Origin: DATAXP01 sp963708675
GTDB taxonomy: Bacteria > Planctomycetota > Planctomycetia > Pirellulales > PNKZ01
Assembly (NCBI GenBank): GCA_963708675.1
Contig: CAVPTO010000003.1
Span: 2,790,001 to 2,854,000 of the forward strand
Length of the DNA stretch: 64,000 bases
Direction of reading: 5' to 3'
This document shows, in pieces, positions 57,430 through 64,000 of the stretch. The translations under genes and the position numbers were made by a program. Under the pieces are notes generated by a model, which was not told the origin of the DNA, ran no database searches, and saw nothing but the letters and a program-made list of their open reading frames with translations. Position 1 is the first letter of the stretch. Each line of letters opens with the position of its first letter.

Positions 57430-58575
57430 GGCGTCCGCTCCTGGTTCGCCACTGCAACCACGGCCGAGCGTTGCGACCCGAGAGATTGACGCAAGTCAGG
57501 AGCGAAGACCAGCACAGCCTGAGCAACGAGCAACACGGCGAACGCCGTCCCGATGGCCAACATCGACCATGCACCCGTAGAAATGCGCGGTTCAGGCGCG
57601 AACTCCTGTCGAGTCAATTCACCGTCCATCGCAAGGACGACTCCGACTTGCGGGCGCGCCGCTGCTGAAACAGGCGGAGTTGCATCAACGATCGGCTTTC
57701 TTCTTCGACGACGCATCGTTCCCAACCGGAACGCAATCAATTCGTCGAGATTCCATGCCAGCCACAGGACAACGACGACCATCGCTAGCGACAGAGCCGC
57801 GCTGACGGCGAACGACGGCCCGGCGATGACGTCGCGTGACGTTAAGGTCACCAGAATCACAAGGCGAGCAATCTCGGCGGCAACTGCGAGCATGACCGTC
57901 CATGTCAGGACGACGCCCGTATGAATCCAGCTGCGTTGTTGCCACGAGCAGTACAAACCTGCGACTGCAACGGCTGCGATAAGACAAATCAGCGAAAAGT
58001 CTGCGGTGTCGAATCGAGCGTTCGGCGTGAGGATTTGCGATGGTGTTGCCACGTGCAAAATACCAACGCCGTCGAGCACGGCCGCAGACGTCGCGAAGAT
58101 CCAAGCGGTAAGCCGCTGCAAGAGATGCACGTCGGCTCCAAACGGCAATCGCACGAGCAACGCCAACAACAGCCACGGTATAAGAACGGTTCTCAACAGC
58201 GGCCATCCTCCGACTCGAAGGATGCATGCGGCGAGAAAAACGAACGCGCTGAGCGCTGGCGAACCAGGCTGCATCAAGCGCGATGCCGCTCGCCAGGAAC
58301 GCCAAGCTGAGAAAGACAAGCGGCTGATTCCAAGGTGACGAGTCGCTTCGCCGCTCCGAGACTTGATAAACGATCAGCGCCAGCGACCCTGCCAGAACGA
58401 GCGGAAAACACCGATAGCTCGGAACCGCCCACAATCCCGTCGCTTGGACAACCAGCAATGGCGCGTAGGCTGCAATAATCAGGACGATACTGATCGCATA
58501 GAGGTACGAATCGCCGCCAGCGGCGCGCAGGCCAACGTTTATGCCCAGGCATTCAAGAGAAAGGGCGTGCCGCAT
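57426..58575 (-). CDS. Exosortase-like (XrtU-type) integral membrane protein, one-base frameshift; active site questionable
   Basis: Frames 58575-58278 and about 58276-57426 join to 382 residues if one A of the AA at 58276-58277 is removed ('LAFLASGIALMQPGSPALSA'). About eight hydrophobic segments and a cytoplasmic/periplasmic tail are seen. 'WAVPSYRCFPLVLAGSLALI' near residue 50 resembles the W..YP.YQ.FPL opening of exosortases, and 'VAAEIARLVILVTL' the helix with the catalytic Arg. The segment that normally contains the catalytic C-S-G reads 'FDTADFSLICLIAAVAVAG', so Cys is not in the expected place, and the usual His block is not evident. It may be an inactive or very divergent member. The coupled TPR gene and the PEP-CTERM protein at 40161 support the family call. 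Confidence 0.5.
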
Positions 58576-58944
58576 TGAAATCCAGCCCGCTTACCGGCTA
58601 AGGTAGGTGTGTACCGACGTGGACCTATCATTTGAATCACGTATTGTAGGGGGGTCAACGAACTTTTCCCCCAAACTCCGTTTGTTCTAGCCTCAATCAC
58701 CATGAAAGCCGCATCTTCCAGACGCTTTTAGCCGAACGGGCCAGTCACGATGGGCCGCCGGCTCTCAGATCGACAACACGCACGATACGTCTGGCAATTA
58801 GAATGAACGATCGGCGCATCGAACAAGAGAACCTTGCATCGATCCGGCGAACGCCACACATGTGGCCCGCTATTGAAGATCTGCACCAGGCATTATGAAG
58901 GTCTTTAGCCCTTGAAGTGCTAGGAAACCTTTGATGACGCCGAG
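58576..58944. other. Intergenic stretch without a gene
   Basis: 369 bases between the leftward hypB end and the leftward exosortase-like start. No open frame, tRNA or recognisable repeat is visible; it should hold the exosortase promoter and the end of the hydrogenase operon message. Confidence 0.5.
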
Positions 58945-59609
58945 CTAGGGTTGGCGCTGCCGAACCGATTCACGCAGTCGATCGAGCCAGCGGTCCATGC
59001 CCTGGCCGGTTTTGGCGGAGAGCTGGAGGATTTCGATGCCAGGACGAACGGCGAGAATGTTCTGCCGCGCGGCAGGGGCGTCGAATTCGACGGCCGACGC
59101 GAGGTCTGACTTTGTAATGAGGGCGACGTCTGCAGTATTGAAAATCGTCGGATACTTGAGCGGCTTGTCTTCCCCCTCGGTCACGCTGAACAACACGAGC
59201 CGCAACTCCTCACCCAAGTCGTACGACGACGGACACACGAGGTTGCCTACATTTTCGATGAACAGCATGTCAAGTTCGTCGAGCGTCCAGTCTCCAAGAG
59301 CCTCGCGCACCATTTCGGCCTCGAGGTGACAGACGGTGCCCGTCACGATCTGCCGGACCGGCACACCGGCGCGTGCCAGGCGGCGGGCGTCGTTGTCGGT
59401 GGCCAGGTCGCCGACCAAGGCCGCGACTCGGAAATCGGGCGCGAGCGCCGCCAGCGTCTTTTCGAGCAACATCGTTTTGCCCGCGCCGGGGCTCGACACC
59501 AGGCTCACCACGAACACCCCGGCCTGGTGAAACGCCACGCGCAGCTCGCGCCAACGACGTCGTTCTTTTTTAACACCTGCTGCCGAACTTCCACCAGCCG
59601 CGTCGTCAT
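58945..59609 (-). CDS. hypB: Hydrogenase nickel-incorporation GTPase HypB, one-base frameshift
   Basis: ATG 59609 starts 'MTTRLVEVRQQVLKKND', the normal HypB opening, and overlaps the hypA stop by ATGA. Near 59560 the frame is lost; adding one base gives 'VLKKNDRRWRELRVAFHQAG' and then the rest in frame, for 221 residues. The P-loop is 'LVSSPGAGKTMLLEKTL'. The Ni/Zn-binding Cys-His is in 'GTVCHLEAEMV', and a second Cys in 'NVGNLVCPSSYDLGE'; 'ALITKSDLA' is the guanine-specificity NKxD-type motif with T-K-S-D. There is no N-terminal His-rich stretch. It loads nickel into hydrogenase with HypA using GTP. Last gene of the operon. Confidence 0.9.
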
Positions 59610-59953
59610 GATTGCAACTCCAAGGCACTGACTTCCAACTCACGCCCGTGAAGGATTTCCTCGGCCGGCTCGCCACAGATCGAGCAGCGACAATCCTGCC
59701 AAGACACCACGGTCGTCTCGACTTCGCATCGCCGACAGGCCGTGGTGATCGGCACGTCTTCGATGAGCAGCAAACAGTCTTCGAGCGGCGAGTGCTCTCG
59801 CGCCAATTCGAATGCCGATTGCAGCGCCTCTTTCACGACCCCCGACATCAAGCCGAGCTTCAAATGCACGGCCATTACGCGGCCAGGCGCATGGCGCTCG
59901 GCCTCTTCGGCAGCCATTTCAACAATGCTCATCGCGATCGACAACTCGTGCAT
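59606..59953 (-). CDS. hypA: Hydrogenase nickel chaperone HypA
   Basis: 115 residues. ATG 59953 opens with the invariant 'MHELSIAMSIVEMA' (M-H-E nickel site), so the longer frame to 60034 is rejected. Zinc Cys pairs: 'TACRRCE' and 'CRCSICGEP' (C-x2-C twice). It passes nickel to the large subunit with HypB. It lies 34 bases after the DUF6893 gene and overlaps hypB. Confidence 0.95.
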   Translation of the reverse strand: MHELSIAMSIVEMAAEEAERHAPGRVMAVHLKLGLMSGVVKEALQSAFELAREHSPLEDCLLLIEDVPITTACRRCEVETTVVSWQDCRCSICGEPAEEILHGRELEVSALELQS

Positions 59954-59987
59954 GACTAACGTGTTCCGCGGCCTCGCCGGACGTTCG

Positions 59988-60095
59988 TTACATACGGTGA
60001 ATTCGCAGATAACGTCGCAGGTCTGGGAAGACAAATACCAGCACGATCACGCCGAGCGCAACGATCACCACGCCGATCCAGCCCAGGATTCCCAT
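59988..60095 (-). CDS. DUF6893-like 35-residue membrane protein of the hydrogenase operon
   Basis: ATG 60095, TAA 59988-59990. A strong ribosome-binding site, GAAGGAGA, lies five bases upstream. One hydrophobic helix ('MGILGWIGVVIVALGVIVLV') and a basic end 'PDLRRYLRIHRM'. The P-D-(I/L)-(K/R)-R-Y-L-R-x-R-x-M ending is what I recall for DUF6893 small proteins next to actinobacterial-type hydrogenase genes. It could anchor the hydrogenase or its electron relay to the membrane (inference). Confidence 0.75.
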   Translation of the reverse strand: MGILGWIGVVIVALGVIVLVFVFPDLRRYLRIHRM

Positions 60096-60125
60096 GTCAG
60101 TCTCCTTCGTAGGGTGTCTCATGTG

Positions 60126-60662
60126 TCACCTCTCGCAAGTTTGTACCGGTGTTGGCCGACTCGCGACATGATCGGCGACGGATTGTTCCGCGACTAACTG
60201 TTCGATGCAGGTTACGGCCACGTCGAGAGCCGCCTGTACGGGCGGGCTGAGCCCCATTTGCATGTCTTCGTCGACAAACGGCGTGGGCTCACAACCGACG
60301 AGCAACACTCGCGATCGCACCTCGCCCAACGACGCGGCCAAACGCAAGACTTTCACGGGACTCATTCCATGCGTGTCGATCTCCGTCGAGGCGTTCGCAT
60401 CGCCCGCCGACGGCAGGTCGGGTTCGATTGTGTAGATCGTGCCGGGCGCATCGCCGCGAGCGATGGCATCGACGAGAATCACCACTTCGTAAGCGTCGAT
60501 CAGCGCGTAGGCGAGATCGAATCCGCGAATGCCAAAGTCGACGACTTTTACGTTCGGCGGCCAAGGGCGCGCAACCAATCGCTTCACGACTTCGACGCCG
60601 AACGCGTCATCGCCGAAAAAGATGTTGCCAATGCCGGCGATGAGGATCCGCGGCGCGGTCAT
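60126..60662 (-). CDS. Hydrogenase maturation protease (HyaD/HybD family)
   Basis: 178 residues. 'ILIAGIGNIFFGDDAFGVEV' is the family start, with the nickel-sensing Asp/Glu in G-D-D-x-x-G. 'VVDFGIRGFDLAYAL', 'VVILVDAIARGDAPGTIY' and 'STEIDTHGMSPVKVLRLA' (His) are the other conserved blocks. It cuts the C-terminal peptide of the large subunit after nickel insertion. ATG 60662 overlaps the preceding stop by ATGA. The tail after residue 165 is not conserved in this family. Confidence 0.92.
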   Translation of the reverse strand: MTAPRILIAGIGNIFFGDDAFGVEVVKRLVARPWPPNVKVVDFGIRGFDLAYALIDAYEVVILVDAIARGDAPGTIYTIEPDLPSAGDANASTEIDTHGMSPVKVLRLAASLGEVRSRVLLVGCEPTPFVDEDMQMGLSPPVQAALDVAVTCIEQLVAEQSVADHVASRPTPVQTCER

Positions 60663-60979
60663 GTTTCGTTCTGCGAAGGGTTCAATGGTTCGATCTCGTC
60701 GAGGCTGAAGAAGAAGCGATGCCCAGGTTTGTGTTCTTCGCCGAGGTCGCGTCCGGGATCGTTGTCGATCGTCACCGCGACGTGATAATGGTTCTCGAAG
60801 TCCTTTTCGATGGCTTCGATCGTGGCGGTTTGACCCGCGAGCACCATGTCGAAGATATCGGCTTGTCGCCGCGGACGGAGGCGGACACGATCGCCGGGTT
60901 TCAGCTCGATGTCGCCGAGCTTCACGATTCGATCGCCTGGCCGGGCGGCGAAAGGAAAGGGATCACCGAATAGGGGCAT
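60659..60979 (-). CDS. Conserved hydrogenase-operon protein (106 aa), function unknown
   Basis: Contains 'LKPGDRVRLRPRRQADIFDM', 'GQTATIEAIEKDFENHYHVA' and 'DNDPGRDLGE..PGHRFFFS', blocks I recall from the same position in actinobacterial-type hydrogenase loci. Likely soluble, with an SH3-like beta-barrel composition. Start and stop overlap both neighbours. Role in hydrogenase assembly or electron transfer is inferred from position only. Confidence 0.75.
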   Translation of the reverse strand: MPLFGDPFPFAARPGDRIVKLGDIELKPGDRVRLRPRRQADIFDMVLAGQTATIEAIEKDFENHYHVAVTIDNDPGRDLGEEHKPGHRFFFSLDEIEPLNPSQNET

Positions 60980-62024
60980 CGTTTCGCTCCCGAGATGTTT
61001 GGAGACCTTGAAATGTCCCGTGCATCGCCGTCATACGATCGGCATCGAGCGCCTCGGTCCGTTCGAGCAAAGCCCGGGCGCGTCCATCGACCGAGCGAAC
61101 GGCTTGTTTTTCGTCGTCCGAAAGCGTCATGATTCGCAGGCTGAGAATCTCATCAATCTCGGTGCCATCGAACAAGTCGCCTGCGCTCTCGGGCGCGATC
61201 TGCGGATAGTCGTAAAGAATGATCGGCGAAGCGAGCACGGCATCGGCCCGACCAGGCTCGCCGACGAGCACCGGCCAAAGACCTTCGTGATGGCAGCGTT
61301 CAACCGATGTCCGCAAGGCATCGGGCGGATCGGTCAGCGAAACAAAGCGTGCATGCTCGGCTGTCAGAATGACATGGGCCGAGACAAGCGATCTCGCTAG
61401 GGCTTCGTCGCGCGACCAGCTTGCGGCGATTTCGTCGCATCGTGTGTCGTTCGTCACGCGCACCTGAAGCCGCCAAACATCGTTATCGATCCGCTCGGCT
61501 GAGAGTTCGATCGTGCCCGTCGACGGTTCTTGCCGACGAACGAGCGTGCCGACGATAGAGCCGTCGGCCTGGCATAATGACTCGACCGATTCGGTCTCTT
61601 CGAGAGAAAGAGATTGACGGACAGGACGCGTCGCAAGATCGCCCATCCTCGTCGGCTCGATCTGCACGGCCTCGTCGGTCGCTTCCTGCCACGAGTACCA
61701 CGATTGCCCGTCGACTTCGAGGCATTGCACCACTTCGTTAGTAAGTGTGCGGCGGACTTGTCGTGACATGACTCGCAAAAAGCGTAGCTTCGCCGAGACG
61801 CGCGCGGAGCCGTCGCCGATGACGAGGCATTGTGTGCCGATCGACGACTTATCGCAGGACTTCGCAGTCTCGCACCACCCGAGCGGAAACACGCCCCCGA
61901 ACGTCCAGCGCTGGCGGTTCTTGGTCGAAGGGCGATACGGATACAGCATGTATCCTTCGTACAGCACGGCTTCAGCGATCTTGTCGATCATTGACGCATG
62001 GATAACTCCCAACGACGCGTTCAT
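60963..62024 (-). CDS. Conserved hydrogenase-operon protein (353 aa), function unknown
   Basis: ATG 62024 overlaps the DUF6084 stop (ATGA), and its end overlaps the next start by 17 bases. 'KIAEAVLYEGYMLYPYRPST' followed by 'KNRQRWTFGGVFPLGW' is a block shared by the long hypothetical protein that follows DUF6084 in high-affinity hydrogenase loci. It has no signal peptide or TM. It is mainly acidic, with few Cys. No enzyme motif seen. Confidence 0.75.
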   Translation of the reverse strand: MNASLGVIHASMIDKIAEAVLYEGYMLYPYRPSTKNRQRWTFGGVFPLGWCETAKSCDKSSIGTQCLVIGDGSARVSAKLRFLRVMSRQVRRTLTNEVVQCLEVDGQSWYSWQEATDEAVQIEPTRMGDLATRPVRQSLSLEETESVESLCQADGSIVGTLVRRQEPSTGTIELSAERIDNDVWRLQVRVTNDTRCDEIAASWSRDEALARSLVSAHVILTAEHARFVSLTDPPDALRTSVERCHHEGLWPVLVGEPGRADAVLASPIILYDYPQIAPESAGDLFDGTEIDEILSLRIMTLSDDEKQAVRSVDGRARALLERTEALDADRMTAMHGTFQGLQTSRERNDAPIR

Positions 62025-62674
62025 AACGGCACCTGTTCAACGTCCGTGGGTAGCAATCTTGCCAGCGCCTCGTCCCAACTGCCCAAGTGTTGTTGCGCCT
62101 TATAGCGACGCAGTCGCTCGAAGATTTCTTCGGGAACGCGAAGCCAGACACTATTGGGATAGTAATGATTCATCATCTGCCGCCAGGTTTTGACCGGCAA
62201 GCGAAACGTCGCTTCGCGCTCCCACGAGATTTGGGCGACTTGCAGCGCACCGTCTTCCCCTGCGAAAAAGATCGTGCCGCTGAAGAGCAGACACAATGGA
62301 ATGTCGCCGCCTTCGAGCGCATGAAAATATTTCGTTGCTGCGACGTTGAAATCGAACGTACACGGCACGATTAGCTCCGCCGTCGTGCTCGACTGGAACG
62401 CGGGCACGATCGATTGGGCATGTGTCCAGAGCATGCTCCGCAACGTCTGCCCCCATCGCTCGGGTTCGCCGAACAAATCGAACAGCCGATCTTGTTCACC
62501 CGGGTCGTAATGCCTGCGCGTGGGCTCGATGCGAATTTGGGTCCGCAGCATGACAGAATGAATGGCGTTGGTCACTTCGGCCTTGTCCGTGACGCGAAGC
62601 TTGAAAAGCAACATCGGCGAAACCGCGAGCAGTTGCGGCTCGACCGACTCGACTTCGAAATGCGGGTCAGGCAC
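62021..62674 (-). CDS. DUF6084 family protein of the hydrogenase operon
   Basis: 217 residues from GTG 62674, which overlaps the DUF5947 stop by 8 bases; the frame extends to 62728, but only this start gives the family opening 'PDPHFEVESVEPQLLAVSP'. 'LFGEPERWGQTLRSMLWTH' and 'TCTFDFNVAATKYFHAL'-like blocks (read 'PCTFDFNVAATKYFHALEGG') are typical. Function is not known; it is always seen beside DUF5947 in actinobacterial-type hydrogenase operons. Confidence 0.8.
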   Translation of the reverse strand: MPDPHFEVESVEPQLLAVSPMLLFKLRVTDKAEVTNAIHSVMLRTQIRIEPTRRHYDPGEQDRLFDLFGEPERWGQTLRSMLWTHAQSIVPAFQSSTTAELIVPCTFDFNVAATKYFHALEGGDIPLCLLFSGTIFFAGEDGALQVAQISWEREATFRLPVKTWRQMMNHYYPNSVWLRVPEEIFERLRRYKAQQHLGSWDEALARLLPTDVEQVPL

Positions 62675-63365
62675 GGTTCGCTCCCGGCCGATGCACGGCA
62701 CGCCTGCGCATCTCGTCGAAGAAGCCACCGATCTCGGTCCAGACTTTCGATCCGCCCGACAAGCCTCGCCACGATTTGCGAATCAGGCCGACGAGTCCGA
62801 AACAGCGGTCGATCGGCGCCAGATAATACTCGCGAGCCTTGCCGACGCGGTTGACGAGCAAGGCTTCGACATCGGGCTCGAGGCGCTCGAGCCGCAGATA
62901 GCCTCGCACGACTTCCTGCCACGTGTCGATCGTCAGCAGCGATTCGACCGGCCCCGCGGGACTCGGATACATGGCCGTGATTACGGGGGGCGAGCCGCGA
63001 AGGAAGAAAAACGCCAGATCGATCGGCAGACGCACGCTTTCCCACATCGCATCGCTGAGTTGGAATTCGTCGAGCACGAACACGTCGCGCGGCACGCGAC
63101 CGTAGCGCAACCCCTGCTGACCAGGGAACAACACCGCGCACGCCTCGCAGCAGCACGTGAGCTTGCGAGTCGCCAACTCCATTAAGTGATCGTGCTCGAC
63201 ACCGATCGGTCGAGCGCACAGTTCGCAGAGCTCGTGCTCGTGCTCGTGCACCTGGGGAACTCGCGACTTGCGAAGTTGCTGAAAGGCGGCCAACGGCCCT
63301 GGGCCCGATGATCGGACGGGCGAATCAAGACTATCGTCGGTCTTCGTCATGGCGCCGATCGTCAT
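62667..63365 (-). CDS. DUF5947 family protein of the hydrogenase operon
   Basis: 232 residues. ATG 63365 has AGGA eight bases upstream; ATG 63350 is the alternative. Metal-binding Cys are clear: 'CELCARPIGVEHDHL' (C-x-x-C) and 'LTCCCEACAVLFPG' (C-C-x-x-C), with Asp/His between them, so an iron-sulfur cluster or zinc site is likely. 'FVLDEFQLSDAMWESVRLPI' is the family centre. It is thought to belong to the electron-transfer or maturation part of group 1h hydrogenases; the biochemical role is unknown. Confidence 0.8.
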   Translation of the reverse strand: MTIGAMTKTDDSLDSPVRSSGPGPLAAFQQLRKSRVPQVHEHEHELCELCARPIGVEHDHLMELATRKLTCCCEACAVLFPGQQGLRYGRVPRDVFVLDEFQLSDAMWESVRLPIDLAFFFLRGSPPVITAMYPSPAGPVESLLTIDTWQEVVRGYLRLERLEPDVEALLVNRVGKAREYYLAPIDRCFGLVGLIRKSWRGLSGGSKVWTEIGGFFDEMRRRAVHRPGANRA

Positions 63366-63399
63366 ACGCGTTTCCTACGGTCCGTTCAGGCGAGACGTA

Positions 63400-63600
63400 T
63401 CATGCGGGCGGCATCGAAGGCATTCTCGGATCGATGGGTTCACGTTCTTCGGGGCTGATGCTGGTGGAATCACGCGCCGTGCGATAGCCGCGCGCACCTT
63501 TGATGCCTCGGCCGGGCTCGCGACCTTTTTTCCTGGCGAGTTCTTCGCCCTTCGAAGTTCCCGGAACGTGTGATGGCACGGGATGTTTGTTGTCGGCCAT
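63400..63600 (-). CDS. Small hydrophilic hydrogenase-operon protein (66 aa)
   Basis: ATG 63600 lies three bases after the NifU-like stop and has GAAGGAAA as ribosome-binding site. The sequence is polar and Pro/Arg-rich: it starts 'MADNKHPVPSHVPGTSKGEE', continues 'RGYRTARDSTSISPEER' and ends 'PIDPRMPSMPPA'. It looks intrinsically disordered. No function known; tight packing in the operon and good codon character make it a real gene. Confidence 0.65.
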   Translation of the reverse strand: MADNKHPVPSHVPGTSKGEELARKKGREPGRGIKGARGYRTARDSTSISPEEREPIDPRMPSMPPA

Positions 63601-63603
63601 TGT

Positions 63604-64000
63604 TTATTTCCTTCGAGATGAGAACGCGGGGGGGGTTCGTTCGCCGGCAACCGCGACAGTCAGTTGCGAGAGAGGCACAAAACCGCCGGACGACGCGTGA
63701 GCTTCTGCTTCGCCGATGAGCCCCTCGACGTGAATCGCGGTGACATCGGGGGCTGAGGCATAGATCGCGCTCTCGATCGACGATTCGAGCGTCACGCGCG
63801 AAGAGGCGCATCCGTGGCAGCTCCCCTCGAGGCGGAGATACACTTCGCCCTCCGGCGAAACGTTCGTCAAGCTCACACTGCCGCCGTGCGACTTCAACAG
63901 GGGTGCGATCTTTTCCAGGGCTTGCAGCACGCGCGCTTGCAAGTCGAGCGGATGCAGACCGTGCAAGATGAGCAAGCTCCCGATGAGATCGTCCTGCGCA
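63604..64000 (-). CDS. NifU-like iron-sulfur scaffold protein, 5' end outside window
   Basis: The frame is open to the right edge (codons before TTG 63975 read 'AQDDLIGS'), so the N-terminus is missing; at least 131 residues are visible. 'LEKIAPLLKSHGGSVSLTN' and the cluster site 'LEGSCHGCASSRVTLESSIE' (C-x-x-C) mark a NifU C-terminal domain. The opening 'LLILHGLHPLDLQARVLQAL' is that of the NifU-like protein encoded directly after the large subunit in group 1h hydrogenase operons. It likely supplies Fe-S clusters to the hydrogenase. Confidence 0.85.
   Translation of the reverse strand, partial: AQDDLIGSLLILHGLHPLDLQARVLQALEKIAPLLKSHGGSVSLTNVSPEGEVYLRLEGSCHGCASSRVTLESSIESAIYASAPDVTAIHVEGLIGEAEAHASSGGFVPLSQLTVAVAGERTPPAFSSRRK

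Noticed and set aside
59607..59676. Upstream extension of the hypB frame to 59676
   Set aside because: The true HypB start (MTTRLVEVRQQVLKKN) is in another frame at 59609; the extension lies inside hypA.

Overview
The window looks like a chromosomal piece of a GC-rich planctomycete, possibly order Pirellulales. The evidence is four secreted sulfatases, a PVC-type CxxCH dehydrogenase-like protein, a very long beta-strand-repeat protein with a PEP-CTERM anchor, an exosortase-like protein, an FG-GAP/VCBS protein and several tiny membrane proteins of a planctomycete style. I see no rRNA, tRNA, CRISPR array, IS element or phage gene.

Layout. (1) 1-7941, plus strand: a partial beta-propeller glycosidase-like protein, an esterase, two sulfatases and an FAD-oxidoreductase/SGNH-hydrolase fusion; a glycan-degrading block. 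It ends in a 29-bp perfect inverted repeat. (2) 8115-33714: a lipid/polyketide biosynthesis region. Two giant divergent genes each start with a ketosynthase plus a chain-length-factor-like ketosynthase lacking its Cys. One continues AT-KR-KR-DH; the other ends in two tandem ACPs. Around them lie a thioester-reductase-like SDR fused to an SCP2-like domain, a FabL-like enoyl reductase, a MacB-type exporter, an HHxxxDG acyltransferase, an acyl-AMP ligase, a glutamate-1-semialdehyde-aminomutase-like aminotransferase, a metallo-beta-lactamase-fold protein and a stand-alone KR with a dead ACP. My model, which is inference, is a PUFA-synthase or heterocyst-glycolipid-like assembly line making a long chain. 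The chain would be released as an aldehyde or alcohol, possibly aminated and N- or O-acylated, then exported. (3) 33726-39911: the cytochrome-type protein, an amidohydrolase remnant, a sulfatase and a sialate-O-acetylesterase-like protein. (4) 40161-48325: the 2,378-residue PEP-CTERM repeat protein, three tiny membrane proteins and a lone PEP-CTERM tail remnant. (5) 48361-58575: HTTM-like and PilZ-like membrane proteins, an FG-GAP/MFS/sulfatase set, then a TPR protein coupled to the exosortase-like protein. (6) 58945-64000, minus strand: accessory genes of a [NiFe]-hydrogenase operon (NifU-like, small protein, DUF5947, DUF6084, two conserved proteins, protease, DUF6893, hypA, hypB). The order matches actinobacterial-type (group 1h) high-affinity hydrogenase loci; the structural genes should lie just beyond the right edge.

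Eight single-base indels break seven otherwise healthy genes: 2566, 10461, 18734, about 19137, about 27548, about 41186, about 58276 and about 59560. Removing or adding one base restores each full reading frame, so I annotate these as whole genes and suspect assembly or read errors, although real decay is not excluded. Family names come from motif recognition by eye; no searches were run.
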